A model generated the notes under the pieces. It saw only the letters and a list, made by a program, of their open reading frames with translations. It was not told the origin of the DNA and did not search any database. 64,000 bases of DNA from Azospirillum sp. B510 (lineage in GTDB: Bacteria; Pseudomonadota; Alphaproteobacteria; Azospirillales; Azospirillaceae). The stretch lies in NCBI RefSeq assembly GCF_000010725.1, contig NC_013860.1, positions 62,001 to 126,000 of the forward strand, read 5' to 3'. Positions 26,162-36,445 of this stretch are shown here, piece by piece. A program made the translations under genes and the position numbers. How positions within the stretch are numbered: position 1 is the stretch's first letter; each line of letters begins with the position of its first letter.

Positions 26162-29100
26162 TCACCTCTCACCCGCACGGGACTGCAAGGTGCGCAGCCG
26201 GGCGCGGTCTTCCACCGACAGCAGGGCAAAAGGAACCGTCTCTTCCCCCCCCTCTGGCATCCCCTCCAATGCCGGAGCCTCCGGGAGGTTCTGGGCCAGG
26301 GCGAAGACTGTCGGGTTGCTCAGCAAATATTGAAGCGTGATGTCCAGCCCAATGGCACGGGACTCGTAAATAACCCTCAGCGCCCTCATGGAGTCTCCTC
26401 CAAGTGCGAAGAAGTTATCATAGATACCAACCCTATCGATCGATAGAACATTGCGCCATATCTCGGCAATCTTCCGTTCTTCTTCGGTGCGTGGTGCCGT
26501 GAATTCTTCTCCAAGGGAAGGCCGCGTATCCTCGACGGCCGGCAGCGCCTTGCGGTCCAGCTTACCGGTGGCGGTCCGCGGCATCCGTTCGACGGGGATG
26601 AAGAGTGACGGGATCATGTAATGGGGCAGTACCCGGCCCAAGCTGTGCCGCAGCACTTCCGGCGGCGGCAGGCCGCACCCCGCCGCCGTTTGGACATGGG
26701 CGACGAGGCGGTCGGCTTGGCCGGGCCGGTGGTTCACCGTGACGGCAGCGACAGCGATTTCGGTGTGCCGGAGCAGCGCGGCTTCGACCTCGCCCGCTTC
26801 GATCCGGAAGCCTCGCAGCTTGATCTGGTGATCCGTGCGGCCGCACAGCACGACATCGCCGCTGGCGAGCATCCGGGCGCGGTCCCCGGTGCGGTAGAGG
26901 CGAGCGCCGGGCCGGCCGCAGAACGGGTCGGGCATGAAGCGGAGGGCGGTTTCCGCCGGGGCGTTCAGGTATCCCCGCGCCAGCCCGATGCCGCCGATGC
27001 ACAGTTCCCCTTCCACGCCGATGGGCACCGGGTTCCCATGGTCGTCAAGGATGTGGAGGTCAGTGCCGGCCAGCGGTTCCCCAAGCGAGAGCGACATGCC
27101 CGCCGACACCACCTGGGCCGCCGACCAGACCGTCGTCTCGGTTGGGCCGTACATATGCCACACCCGGTCGTGAGTGGCGGTGATCGCGGCAACGAGCTGC
27201 GGATCGGCCGGTTCTGCCCCGAACAAAGCCTTGATCTGCCGGTTGCCGAAACCGCCCGCTTCGAGCAGCATCCGCCACTGGGTCGCGGTGGCCTGAACCA
27301 CGGTGGCTCCGGCATCCAGGATCGCCGTCCTCATGCTGTGTCCGTCCGCCAAGGCGGACTCCGGCAGGAGGGCCAGGGTCGCCCCGGCGGCCAGCGGCGG
27401 AAAGATCTCCGCGACCGAAGCGTCGAAGGCGAAGCTCGCCTGCGATGTCTGGACATCGCCGGCCCCGATGCCGATCAGATGCCGCATCGACATGACCAAA
27501 TTGGCCAGCGCCCCATGGGTGATTTGCACGCCCTTCGGCACGCCGGTGGAGCCGGAGGTGTGGATGACGTATGCCAGATGGCCGGAATCGACCGTCGCCG
27601 GCCGTTGCGCCTCACCGTCCTCTTCCCCGTCCTGTCCTCCGTCGATCAGGATGGCGGCCGGGCCAGTTTCCGCCAGAACGTCGGCCAGTTCCCCGGTGGT
27701 GATCACCGCCGCCGCATCGGACGACCGCAGGATGGCATTGAGGCGCTGGGGCGGGTGAAGCGGATCGAGCGGCACATAGGCGCCGCCCGCCTTCAGAACC
27801 GCTAGAATGGCGATAACCGCATCGACGGACCGCGGCAGCAGAACCCCGGCCCGGACCTCGGGACCGACCCCCAGCCGTCGCAGGCGCCGGCTCAGCCGCC
27901 CGGCGTCCTTGTCCAATTGGCGGTAGGTGAGCATCCGGCCGCCACAGCGCACGGCAACGGCGTCCGGCTGTCGCTCGGCCTGCCGCTGGATCATGGCGTG
28001 GACGGGCTCGAACGGTGTCGGGAGTGCGGCTTCGGCACACCGGAAGCGCCCGATCAGCCGCCGGTCGTCCGCCGCCAGCGGCAGGCCGGCGGCGAGGCTC
28101 CGTTCGGGGTCGTCCATCATGTGGTCGAGCAGTGCCAGGAACCGGTCGATGAACCGCTCGACGGTTTCGGGGGCGAAAAGATCCGTGCTGTAGACGACGC
28201 GCCCGATGAACTCCGGCTCGTCCCAGAAATGAATCTCCAGATCGGCGCGAGCCGCCCTCAGTCCGCGCTCCACCACCTCCACGGGCATCCCGGCGAAATC
28301 CTGCCGGCTGCGTGGCGGCTGAAGCACGAACAGGACGGGCAGAAGCACGCTATGAGCAAGGTGGCGGTCGGCCTTCACCTCGGCGACCACCTGTTCGAAG
28401 GGGACGTGCTGATGGCGGAACGCCTCCAGGCAGGTGGCACGGGTCCGCTCCAGAACGTCGCGGAACGTTGCGCCGCCGTCCACGTGGGTGCGCAAGGCCA
28501 GCATGTTGACGAAATTGCCGATGGCCTCAAACACCTCTGGCCCTTCCCGGTTGGCGACGGCCGTGCCGACGATTATGTCCGGCTGATCGCACAGGCGGGC
28601 CAATTCGATGTTCAACGCGGCCAGGAGGACCATGAACGGGGTCTTGCGCTCGATGGCGGCGAAACGACGCAACCGCTCCGACCGGGCCTGACCGAGACGC
28701 AGTTCGCGCCAATCCCCGTTCCAGGACAAGACGGGCGGACGCGGGAAATCGGGGGGCAGGTTGAGCGGCGACAGACCGGTCAGCGCCTCGCGCCAGTAAC
28801 GCAGCCCGTCCTCGAGCCGTGCATCCTTGTGTCGGGCAACATGCACGGCCTCGCTCCCGCCGTCCGTGGCCGGAGACGGCACGGCCTCCGCCCAAGCGTC
28901 CGCGGCAGCCAGGCCGTTGTAGAGGACGGACAACTCGCCCATGGCGATGTCGAGCGACAGCCCGTCGGCGATCAGGTGGTGGGTCACCAGCCCGAGGATC
29001 AGGTCCGATGGTCCGGGATAGACGAACAGCCGCAGCAGGGGACCGGTCCCCAGGTCGAAGGGCCGGTGGATCGCGTCATCGAAATGGGCAAAAGCCTGAG

Positions 29101-32100
29101 CGTCGCGGCTGTCGGCGTCGTTTGGCCATTCGACGACTTGGGCATCGGGGGCGAGCCGCTCATGCACCTCCCGGCGAGGTTCGCCGTCGATGACCCGGAA
29201 AGTCGAGCGCAGGATCGGATGGCGGCGCACCAAGGCTCCCAGCGCCGCACGCAGCCGCCCGACATCAAGCGTCCCCCAGATGCGGGCGCAAAAGACGCTG
29301 TTCAGTGCCGGGGTCCCTGGCATGAGGCTTTCCAGATACCAGACCCGCTGCTGCGGTGCGGTGAGCGGAAGAGGCTCCTGGAACACCGCCGCGTTCGCCG
29401 GGGGCGGTGCATCCGGCTCGACCCGCCGTTCCAGCAGCCGGTCGATGTCCGCCGAAAGCTGACGCAATGTGGACTTGTGGAACAATACCGTCTGGCGCAG
29501 TTCGACGCCGAACGCCTTGTGGATCGCGGCGGACAGCCGCATCCCGAGCAGCGAGTGGCCTCCCAGGGCGAAGAAGTCGTCGTCCCGCCCGATCGCGCCG
29601 GCCCCCAGCAGGTCTGCCCAGATCCGCGCGACCGCATATTCGGTCGGCGTGGCGGGGGCGGCGTCGCTGGTCCCCGCCAGCAGCGGGTCGGGGACGGGAA
29701 GCGCCTTGCGGTCGATCTTGCCATTGGACAGGCGCGGCATCGCATCGAGGAAGACCAGATCCCGCGGCACCATGATGCGGGGCAGTGCTGCGGCGAGATG
29801 CTCTTTCAGGACCTCGATCCGGTGCCGGGCGTCCGCGTCGGAGGATGGCCGAAAGGCGGACCGGAGAATGACGTAGGCCGTCAGCACCGTGTCGCCGGAT
29901 ACGGACGCCCGCGGCACCACCAGAGCGTCTTCGACCACTGGGTGCCGGCGCAGGACAGCCTCCACCTCTCCCGGCTCGATGCGGTGCCCGCGGATCTTCA
30001 CCTGGCGGTCCAGCCGGCCCAGATAGTCGAGGTTCCCGTCCGGCCTGAAACGCACCCTGTCGCCGGTGCGGTAAAGCCGCCCCCCGGCCGGGCCGAACGG
30101 GTCCGGGATGAACCGTTCGGCGGTCAGATCGGGCCGGCCCAGATAGCCGCGCGCCAGCCCCGCCCCGCCGATATAAAGCTCGCCCGACAAGCCGGCGGGC
30201 CGGGGCCGCATCCACGCGTCCAGCACATAGACCTGGGTGTCGGCGATCGGCCCGCCGATGGCGATGTCGTCGGCCCGATCGATCAGCTGTCCGGTCGAAT
30301 ACACCGCCGTTTCCGTCGGGCCGTAATAGTTCAACACTCTGGCGCCGGTTTCCAGCATGCGTTGGGCCAGCTGCTCGTTCAGCGCCTCGCCTCCGGTGAT
30401 AACGGTCAGATGCCGCCCCTCCCGCCATCCGGCCTCGGTGAGCATTTGCCACGTCGCTGGGGTCGCCTGCATGACGGTCGCGCGGGTCAGCGCGTCCCGC
30501 AGCGCCTCACCGTGGTTGGTTTCGCAGGCGGGCAGGATGTCGACACTGCCGCCGACGATCAGGGGCAGGAACAGCTCCACCTGCGCCATGTCGAACGAAA
30601 ACGTCGTGACGGCCGCCAGACGGTCCTCTGCCGTAATGCCGGTCTTCCCGACCATCGATTGCAGCATGTTGGTCAGGCCGCGCTGGGTGACCATCACCCC
30701 TTTGGGCTGTCCGGTGGAGCCGGAGGTGAACAGCACATAAGCGATGTGATCCGGCACACGATGATCCGGACGGACGCACAGTTCCGGATCGCTATCGGGC
30801 CGGTTCTCCACCCCCGGCGGGCCGCGGTCGATCACCACCAGTTCCGGGGCGGTGCCCCTGAAAGTCGGCGCCAGACGGTCCTGGGTGATGAGGATTCCGG
30901 CTCCGCACTCCGCCAGGATGCGGGCGTTCCTTTCCGGCGGATGGGTCGGGTCGAGGGGGACATAGGCAGCACCGGCCTTGTTGACCGCGAGAAGCGCCAC
31001 CGCTATGGCGCACGACCGTTCCAGCGCCACCCCCACGAAGCGGTCCGGGAACGCCCCACGTGCGCGCAAGTGATCGGCAAGCCGGTTTGCCCGCGCGTCA
31101 AGCTGCGCATAAGTGAGTGCTTCGCCACCGCTGCGCACCGCGATGGCGTCGGGCGTGCGCCGGACGGCAGCTTCGAACAGATCCCGGACCCAGCAGACCC
31201 CATCCCCGCCGCGTAGAACACCGCCGTTCCGTCCCGCCGCCTGGCCCAGCCCGTCTTCGGGGACCGGGAATTCAGACACCCGCCGCTCGGGGTCACGGGC
31301 GATTTCCTCGGCCAACAACCGGTAATGGGCCGCCATGGCGGACACGGTCTCGTCGCCGACCGCGCTGCGGTCGTATTCGATGAGGCAGGCCAGCCCATCC
31401 TCGCGTTCCGTGACCGAGAGCATCAGATCGAACTGGCTGTCGGGCTTGGTCAGGGGGATCGGTTCGGCAGACAAGGCATCGAACCCGCGGCTGAAGGGGA
31501 CGCTGGCGCTCAGCAGATTGAAGACGATGGCGAAGAACGGATTGCCCGATTCCGGCCGCGCCCCGCGGTGCTGCTCGACCATCAGGGCGAAGGGATAGTC
31601 CTTGTGGTCGAGTGCCCCCAGAACCACGTCCCACGTGCGTTCGAGCACGGCCGGGAACGGCGCGTCGCCGCGGATCCGGGCGGCCAAGGGCAGCAGATTG
31701 ACCAGGGGACCGACGGTGCGCCCCCAGTCCGGGGACGGACGGGCCGCGACCGCGGAGCCGACGACGAAATCATCTTCCGCCAGAAACCGCTGGGCCACCA
31801 CGTTGAAAGCGGCCAGGAGAACCGTGAATAGGGACACCCGACGGGAGTCCGCCAGTGCCTTCAGCACCGTGAGCACGGCAGCGGGAATGGAGAATTCCAG
31901 AGAACTCCCGCCGGCCTGCGTCATCCGGCGGGAGCCGGCTTCCAGCCTGGCCAGCGGCGGCAGGTCGCGCAACACCCCCGTCCAATAGGCGCGGAGCCGT
32001 TCGCCATCGGGACCGGCAAGCATAGCCCTCTGCTGGACGACGTAATCGGCAAAGCTCCGGTCCGGAGCCGGGATCACCGCACCGGGGGCGGCGATCGCCG

Positions 32101-34645
32101 TGGCCAGTTCCTCGAACAGCAGCGAAAGCGACCAATAATCGCAAATGATGTGATGGACGCTGACCAGCAGCACCATCCGGTCCCCGTCGCCGGCGAATAG
32201 ATCGAAGCGAATCAGGGGGCCGTGGGTCAGATCGAAGGGCCGCCATGCCTCCCGGTTCAGGGCAACCGCCAGGGCGTTCCCGCTACCCGTCCCGTCGTGA
32301 CGGCGGAACGCGAACACCGGTTCGTCCCGGACGATCCGGCGCTGACCGCCGTCGTCCATCGCCGGGAACACAGCCCGCAGCAGAGGATGACGCTCCAGAA
32401 GATCGCGGCAGGCTTTCTCGACGTCGGCGGTCTCCGTCCTGGCGGGCAGGCGCCAAGCCAAGGCCAGGATCGATTCGGAGCTCTCGGGATGCCCTGCATG
32501 AAGGTACCACAGCCCTTTCTGGACAAAGGAAAGCCCGTCGTCCCGGCTTCCGGCGCCGGGGACCGCCTCCGCCGACCGGCCACGCTCACCGTTCGGTGCG
32601 TCGGCGGCGATCCGGTCCACCAGATCCGTCAGGCTGCTTTCGAGCAGTTGCTGTAGACTGCCTCTAACGCCGAATCGGGCTTCGAGACCGCCGAGAAGGA
32701 CGGCTCCCGAGAGGGAATCGATGCCGAGAAAGGCAAGCGGCACCGAACCGTCGATGGTCCCGTCCCGTCCCATGGCTCGCGCGATCTGCTCCTCCAGATA
32801 GATCCGCACCAGATGCCGCCGTTCATGGCCGTCCGCGGGGATGTCCGCGCCTTGCGCTGCGGCGCCCCCTGCTTCCAAAGCGGACGAAACGACGGCCAGT
32901 GCACGGCGCGTAAGGGTACCGTCCAGAAAGGCGTCGCGGCACGCACGGCGCCGCACCTTGCCGCTCGATGTTCTGGGCAGGGCGCCGTGGGGAATGAGAA
33001 CCACCCAATCGGCCTGTAGCCCTTGAGCCGACAGCACGGACTGGCGTATCGCGTCGGCAATGGCCCGAAGGTCGCCATGCCGGTGCCGGCGTAGCACTTC
33101 CTGCACGATAACGATCCGTTCGCAGCGCGCGGCCTCGTCCGGCACCGAAAATGCCGCACAGCCAGAGGCACGGAGCGCAGGGTGGCAAGTTTCGGCGATC
33201 CGCTCCAGATTCTGAGGCGCGTGATTCGCCCCCGCGACGATGATCAGATCCTTGGACCGCCCGGTGATGAACAGATCGCCGTCGAACACGAACCCCAGGT
33301 CGCCAGTTCGCAGAAACCCCCCCTCCCCTGCTTCCTGAAGCACCCCTTGAAAGACGTCGCCGGTTTCCATCTCCCGCTGCCAGTATCCGTTGGAGACGCT
33401 GGCACCGCGAACCCAGATTTCACCGACCTCATCCGCCTCGCAGCGCCTGCGTTCCACGGGATCGACGATCGCGATGTCGATGCCCGGTGGCGGGTGCCCA
33501 TGCCCGACCAAGGTCTGCCCATCCGATGCCACCGGCTCGACGCGGAACCTTTGCAAGGCGTCGGTAGCGAAGGACCGCGCTTTCGGCCGCCCCGGCGAGC
33601 CGCTAACGAAAAGCGTCGCTTCCGCCAGCCCGTAGCAGGCGCGAAAGGCGGACGGGTCGAAACCGGCGCGGGCGAAGCGGCGGGCGAAGCGGTCGAGCGT
33701 GTCGGGAAAAATCGGCTCGGCACCGCAGAAGGCCACCTCCCAGTGGCTGAGGTCCAGGGCTTCGATGTCTTCGTCCGTGGCCTTTTCCACGCAAAGATCG
33801 TAGGCAAAATTGGGAGCGCCGCTGATGGTTGCCCCCGTTCGCGCGATGACCCGCAGCCAGTCCAGGGGCCGGCCCAGGAAATGGGTGGGCGGCAGGATAA
33901 ACGCCGGAAATCCGGCGTAGAGCGGCGACAGAATGCCCCCGATCAGGCCCATGTCATGGTAGGGGGGCAGCCAACTGACCCCGACGCTTCGGCCGGACAG
34001 ACCGAACAGGCGGCTGCTGTGAGCCAGGTTGTCCAGCAGATTGCGATGGGTCAGCACTACTCCGCGGGGCCGCCCGGTCGAACCCGACGTGAACTGGATG
34101 ATCGCCGGTGCCGCCGGGTCGATGATGGGCGGCGGCTCCCAGTGTCCCGCACCGGCCCCGGAGTCTTCGACGAAGTCGTCACTGTCCAAGGGCAGCCGGG
34201 GCAGGCCGCGCAGGGCCGGCAGTCGCTCATCGTGTTGGTCGAGGTGACCGATCACCGCGGTTTCGGCGAGGACGCCGCCCAGAGCCGCGTCCTCGGCCAG
34301 CTGGTTCACACGGTCCCCGTGGTTTCCGCCGACGCGGGAATGGCAGGGCACGGCGACGGTCCCCGCCAGCAGGCAGCCGTAAAGTCCAGCCACGAACCCG
34401 GCACCGGGGGAGGCCAGCAGCAGCGCCCTCCTGCCGTTCAGACCGTTTGCCCGAAGCTGTGCGGCGATTCGCCCGGCCCTGGCCGCAAGTTCGGCCCAGG
34501 TCACGGCGGTTTCACCATGATCCGACAGGAATGTGAACGCGGTATCCTGCGCGTTGATTTCCGTGCGCAGGCCGATGAGACCGGCCAAGGTCGCCGGTCC
34601 GCCGTCCACGCCAGCCTCACGCACCTGTTCCGTACACCGACACAT
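26162..34645 (-). CDS. NRPS1: FAAL-ACP-C-A-PCP-C-A-PCP loading and first modules
   Basis: 2827 aa from ATG 34645, 8 nt after the methyltransferase stop; a longer open frame upstream only shadows that gene. Rough domains: fatty-acyl-AMP ligase 15-590 (FTSGSTGRPRGVVLTH, SWLPPYHDMGLIGGILSPLY), ACP 605-685 (FLGIDSLSGAVLLGG), C1 695-1135 (HHIICDYWSL), A1 1150-1660, PCP1 1670-1745 (FFALGGHSLLGM), C2 1765-2200 (HHLIADGLS), A2 2205-2710, PCP2 2720-2800 (FFALGGDSMRALR). Codes read by eye: A1 D-M-V-Q-I-G-Y-V-Y-K, A2 D-A-A-Q-L-G-M-V-W-K (glycine-like); neither is firm. The FAAL start means that the peptide carries a fatty acid, as in the cryptic acylated intermediates of saframycin. Saframycin-type SfmA has one extension module as I recall, so the second C-A-PCP here is extra. 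Confidence 0.88.
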   Translation of the reverse strand: MCRCTEQVREAGVDGGPATLAGLIGLRTEINAQDTAFTFLSDHGETAVTWAELAARAGRIAAQLRANGLNGRRALLLASPGAGFVAGLYGCLLAGTVAVPCHSRVGGNHGDRVNQLAEDAALGGVLAETAVIGHLDQHDERLPALRGLPRLPLDSDDFVEDSGAGAGHWEPPPIIDPAAPAIIQFTSGSTGRPRGVVLTHRNLLDNLAHSSRLFGLSGRSVGVSWLPPYHDMGLIGGILSPLYAGFPAFILPPTHFLGRPLDWLRVIARTGATISGAPNFAYDLCVEKATDEDIEALDLSHWEVAFCGAEPIFPDTLDRFARRFARAGFDPSAFRACYGLAEATLFVSGSPGRPKARSFATDALQRFRVEPVASDGQTLVGHGHPPPGIDIAIVDPVERRRCEADEVGEIWVRGASVSNGYWQREMETGDVFQGVLQEAGEGGFLRTGDLGFVFDGDLFITGRSKDLIIVAGANHAPQNLERIAETCHPALRASGCAAFSVPDEAARCERIVIVQEVLRRHRHGDLRAIADAIRQSVLSAQGLQADWVVLIPHGALPRTSSGKVRRRACRDAFLDGTLTRRALAVVSSALEAGGAAAQGADIPADGHERRHLVRIYLEEQIARAMGRDGTIDGSVPLAFLGIDSLSGAVLLGGLEARFGVRGSLQQLLESSLTDLVDRIAADAPNGERGRSAEAVPGAGSRDDGLSFVQKGLWYLHAGHPESSESILALAWRLPARTETADVEKACRDLLERHPLLRAVFPAMDDGGQRRIVRDEPVFAFRRHDGTGSGNALAVALNREAWRPFDLTHGPLIRFDLFAGDGDRMVLLVSVHHIICDYWSLSLLFEELATAIAAPGAVIPAPDRSFADYVVQQRAMLAGPDGERLRAYWTGVLRDLPPLARLEAGSRRMTQAGGSSLEFSIPAAVLTVLKALADSRRVSLFTVLLAAFNVVAQRFLAEDDFVVGSAVAARPSPDWGRTVGPLVNLLPLAARIRGDAPFPAVLERTWDVVLGALDHKDYPFALMVEQHRGARPESGNPFFAIVFNLLSASVPFSRGFDALSAEPIPLTKPDSQFDLMLSVTEREDGLACLIEYDRSAVGDETVSAMAAHYRLLAEEIARDPERRVSEFPVPEDGLGQAAGRNGGVLRGGDGVCWVRDLFEAAVRRTPDAIAVRSGGEALTYAQLDARANRLADHLRARGAFPDRFVGVALERSCAIAVALLAVNKAGAAYVPLDPTHPPERNARILAECGAGILITQDRLAPTFRGTAPELVVIDRGPPGVENRPDSDPELCVRPDHRVPDHIAYVLFTSGSTGQPKGVMVTQRGLTNMLQSMVGKTGITAEDRLAAVTTFSFDMAQVELFLPLIVGGSVDILPACETNHGEALRDALTRATVMQATPATWQMLTEAGWREGRHLTVITGGEALNEQLAQRMLETGARVLNYYGPTETAVYSTGQLIDRADDIAIGGPIADTQVYVLDAWMRPRPAGLSGELYIGGAGLARGYLGRPDLTAERFIPDPFGPAGGRLYRTGDRVRFRPDGNLDYLGRLDRQVKIRGHRIEPGEVEAVLRRHPVVEDALVVPRASVSGDTVLTAYVILRSAFRPSSDADARHRIEVLKEHLAAALPRIMVPRDLVFLDAMPRLSNGKIDRKALPVPDPLLAGTSDAAPATPTEYAVARIWADLLGAGAIGRDDDFFALGGHSLLGMRLSAAIHKAFGVELRQTVLFHKSTLRQLSADIDRLLERRVEPDAPPPANAAVFQEPLPLTAPQQRVWYLESLMPGTPALNSVFCARIWGTLDVGRLRAALGALVRRHPILRSTFRVIDGEPRREVHERLAPDAQVVEWPNDADSRDAQAFAHFDDAIHRPFDLGTGPLLRLFVYPGPSDLILGLVTHHLIADGLSLDIAMGELSVLYNGLAAADAWAEAVPSPATDGGSEAVHVARHKDARLEDGLRYWREALTGLSPLNLPPDFPRPPVLSWNGDWRELRLGQARSERLRRFAAIERKTPFMVLLAALNIELARLCDQPDIIVGTAVANREGPEVFEAIGNFVNMLALRTHVDGGATFRDVLERTRATCLEAFRHQHVPFEQVVAEVKADRHLAHSVLLPVLFVLQPPRSRQDFAGMPVEVVERGLRAARADLEIHFWDEPEFIGRVVYSTDLFAPETVERFIDRFLALLDHMMDDPERSLAAGLPLAADDRRLIGRFRCAEAALPTPFEPVHAMIQRQAERQPDAVAVRCGGRMLTYRQLDKDAGRLSRRLRRLGVGPEVRAGVLLPRSVDAVIAILAVLKAGGAYVPLDPLHPPQRLNAILRSSDAAAVITTGELADVLAETGPAAILIDGGQDGEEDGEAQRPATVDSGHLAYVIHTSGSTGVPKGVQITHGALANLVMSMRHLIGIGAGDVQTSQASFAFDASVAEIFPPLAAGATLALLPESALADGHSMRTAILDAGATVVQATATQWRMLLEAGGFGNRQIKALFGAEPADPQLVAAITATHDRVWHMYGPTETTVWSAAQVVSAGMSLSLGEPLAGTDLHILDDHGNPVPIGVEGELCIGGIGLARGYLNAPAETALRFMPDPFCGRPGARLYRTGDRARMLASGDVVLCGRTDHQIKLRGFRIEAGEVEAALLRHTEIAVAAVTVNHRPGQADRLVAHVQTAAGCGLPPPEVLRHSLGRVLPHYMIPSLFIPVERMPRTATGKLDRKALPAVEDTRPSLGEEFTAPRTEEERKIAEIWRNVLSIDRVGIYDNFFALGGDSMRALRVIYESRAIGLDITLQYLLSNPTVFALAQNLPEAPALEGMPEGGEETVPFALLSVEDRARLRTLQSRAGER

Positions 34646-34653
34646 CACCCGGC

Positions 34654-35481
34654 TCAATCTTGCTTGGACGCAGTTAGCAGGACGTAGTCCAGCGCCTCGT
34701 ACACCGTGGGATCGGCTGTCTTGCGCAGCATCCAGCGGGTCAGTGGGTTCCGGCCCACCGAAGCGGTGGCATTCTCCAGACATCGAGCCACATAGCAGCG
34801 GTACGGCTCGAAGACATCGTCGCGGATCGACTCCATGGCGATGTCCGAAAACCCGATGGCGCGCAAATGGCCGAGATAGGCGTCGTGGCCGTAGCAGTTG
34901 GCCGCCGGGGCCAGTCCCCGCAGCCGGTGCTCCCCGCCCGCATAGGGGATCAGATCCGTCAGCACCAGGCGCCCGCCGGGCCGCAGCACTCGAAAGGCTT
35001 CGCGCAGAAAATCCTCCCGCGTCGCGAAATGAAAGGCCGCTTCCAACGAAACGACTTTGTCGAAGGAACCACCCGGCCAAGCCATCGCCGTCGCCGACCC
35101 CTGGACGAACTCGACCGTACCGTCGGCGACGGCCGCTACGGCCTTGGCACGCGCGGCCTTCACCTGAAAGCTGGCGATATCCATCCCGACGATCCGGCCC
35201 GGCCGGCAGTGATCTAACCAGACCAGGGCCTCTTCCCCGAACCCTGAGCCCACGGTAAGGATGCGGTCCGCCGGCCCGAACCTGCCCTTCTCGGCGATCA
35301 GCACGGCCATATCCCGGCAGGCATCCTCCAGCCTGTCCGGGTTGCCACGCCAATAGCCCATGTTCATGAAGCCGCTTTTCTTCGTGATCGGGCTACGCCG
35401 CGCAAAGAACGAATAGCGGAAACCGATGGACCGTTCGTGGATGATGTTCGACAACCGTTCCAGCCATACAGGCTTCGTCAT
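34654..35481 (-). CDS. SAM-dependent methyltransferase (candidate tyrosine C- or N-methyltransferase)
   Basis: Class I methyltransferase of 275 aa from ATG 35481, preferred over 35493 because GAGG lies 7 nt upstream. SAM motif I is ILTVGSGFGEEALVWLD, motif II region FDKVVSLEAAFHF, post-motif LREAFRVLRPGGRLVLTDLI. It opens the NRPS operon (8 nt to NRPS1). Saframycin-type pathways need a C-methyltransferase for 3-methyltyrosine and often an N-methyltransferase; no other candidate for the C-methylation is in the cluster, so that role is inferred. Subfamily was not recognised from sequence alone. Confidence 0.8.
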   Translation of the reverse strand: MTKPVWLERLSNIIHERSIGFRYSFFARRSPITKKSGFMNMGYWRGNPDRLEDACRDMAVLIAEKGRFGPADRILTVGSGFGEEALVWLDHCRPGRIVGMDIASFQVKAARAKAVAAVADGTVEFVQGSATAMAWPGGSFDKVVSLEAAFHFATREDFLREAFRVLRPGGRLVLTDLIPYAGGEHRLRGLAPAANCYGHDAYLGHLRAIGFSDIAMESIRDDVFEPYRCYVARCLENATASVGRNPLTRWMLRKTADPTVYEALDYVLLTASKQD

Positions 35482-35636
35482 GAACGTCCTCATAAGGGGG
35501 GCTTACTTCGGCGGAAGCGGGGCAACGGAGGGGAAAGGAGACGGTGGGAAACGTGCGGAGTGCAAAGACCCCGCACATAGTCCCTGGCCGGCACCATGCG
35601 GTGCTGCACCCCCGCCCAGCGAGCGGGAAGGATCGA

Positions 35637-36074
35637 TCAGGACAGCGGATAGCTGGTGGTATGGACCACCACCCAGTTGCCGTCCCGCTTGGCCCAGGTC
35701 GTGCTGATGTGGTGGCGGGCGGGCAGGACCTTGTCACCACGCGTCGCCTTGGTATCGGAAACGACGGTCAGGATGGCCACGTTGTCCGACACCTTGATCA
35801 ACTTGGGTGAGGTTAGCTCATAGCTCTTGATCTGGACTTGCTCGACGTGGAACTCAAACCCTGTGGCACGAGCCTCCTGCACGCGCCCTTCTTCGACGAT
35901 CACGGCATCTGGTGCCACAAGGCGATTGAAGGTTGCCTTATCCTTTTCCTGCACGGCCTTACAGAGCGACTTTTCCAGATTGAGCAACGTGGTTTCGAGA
36001 TCTTCCGCGCTGGCAGCAGATGCAAAGCAGAAGAGCCCGGCGGCGATAAGCGCAAAAATACCTTTCCGATTCAT
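35637..36074 (-). CDS. Exported NTF2-like (DUF4440/SnoaL-type) protein
   Basis: 145 aa from ATG 36074; the longer upstream frame is AT-rich non-coding DNA. A signal peptide MNRKGIFALIAAGLFCFASA ends in ASA-E. The mature part has the NTF2-like pattern: LLNLEKSLCKAVQEKDKATF, LVAPDAVIVEEGRV, DNVAILTVVSDTKATRG and ISTTWAKRDGNWVVVHTTSY. Members bind small ligands in a cone-shaped pocket and some act as cyclases or isomerases. Its periplasmic location and place between the reductase and NRPS genes could mean a late extracytoplasmic step or sequestration of the product; this is inference. Confidence 0.75.
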   Translation of the reverse strand: MNRKGIFALIAAGLFCFASAASAEDLETTLLNLEKSLCKAVQEKDKATFNRLVAPDAVIVEEGRVQEARATGFEFHVEQVQIKSYELTSPKLIKVSDNVAILTVVSDTKATRGDKVLPARHHISTTWAKRDGNWVVVHTTSYPLS

Positions 36075-36445
36075 GGGTTGATCACTCCGAAATTGAAGAA
36101 TCAAGGCCATAACCATGACATTGCAAAAAGAAAGAGTCCATATATAAAATATAGCTAGAGAAACAAATACCGTAAATATGGAGAATATAAATATATACAT
36201 TGGAAACCATTATTTTGATGAATATTTTATTTATAACGTCATGAGTTACTTTTGTATGATAATTACATGTTAATGCCGCTCGACTCAAAAAATGCAATAA
36301 AGTCAAATAAAAAAGCAGCTTACATGGGCAGAAAGAAATCGGCGGTATTGTGCCGCTGCACTGTACCCATTTCAGAAAGCCCCCTTTGTTCCGGCGCGCT
36401 TATGGGACGGCTTCGATCACGCCCGCCCCATGCCCGCGGCACCTG
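36075..36445. other. AT-rich intergenic region inside the cluster
   Basis: About 370 bp without a believable gene. The part 36100-36330 is far more AT-rich than its neighbours (many TATAAA/AATAT runs) and contains candidate promoter elements for the NTF2-like gene on the minus strand. It marks a seam between the peptidase/reductase part and the NRPS part of the cluster. Confidence 0.6.

Noticed and set aside
27917..31216. Very long open frame (1099 codons) on the plus strand opposite NRPS1, and similar ones opposite NRPS2, NRPS3 and istA
   Set aside because: They are antisense shadows caused by high GC third positions; no domains, composition unlike a protein, and they oppose clearly coding NRPS or transposase sequence.
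34646..35353. 5' extension of NRPS1 to 35353
   Set aside because: The extra 236 residues are a frame shadow of the methyltransferase gene; the fatty-acyl-AMP ligase domain starts properly from ATG 34645.
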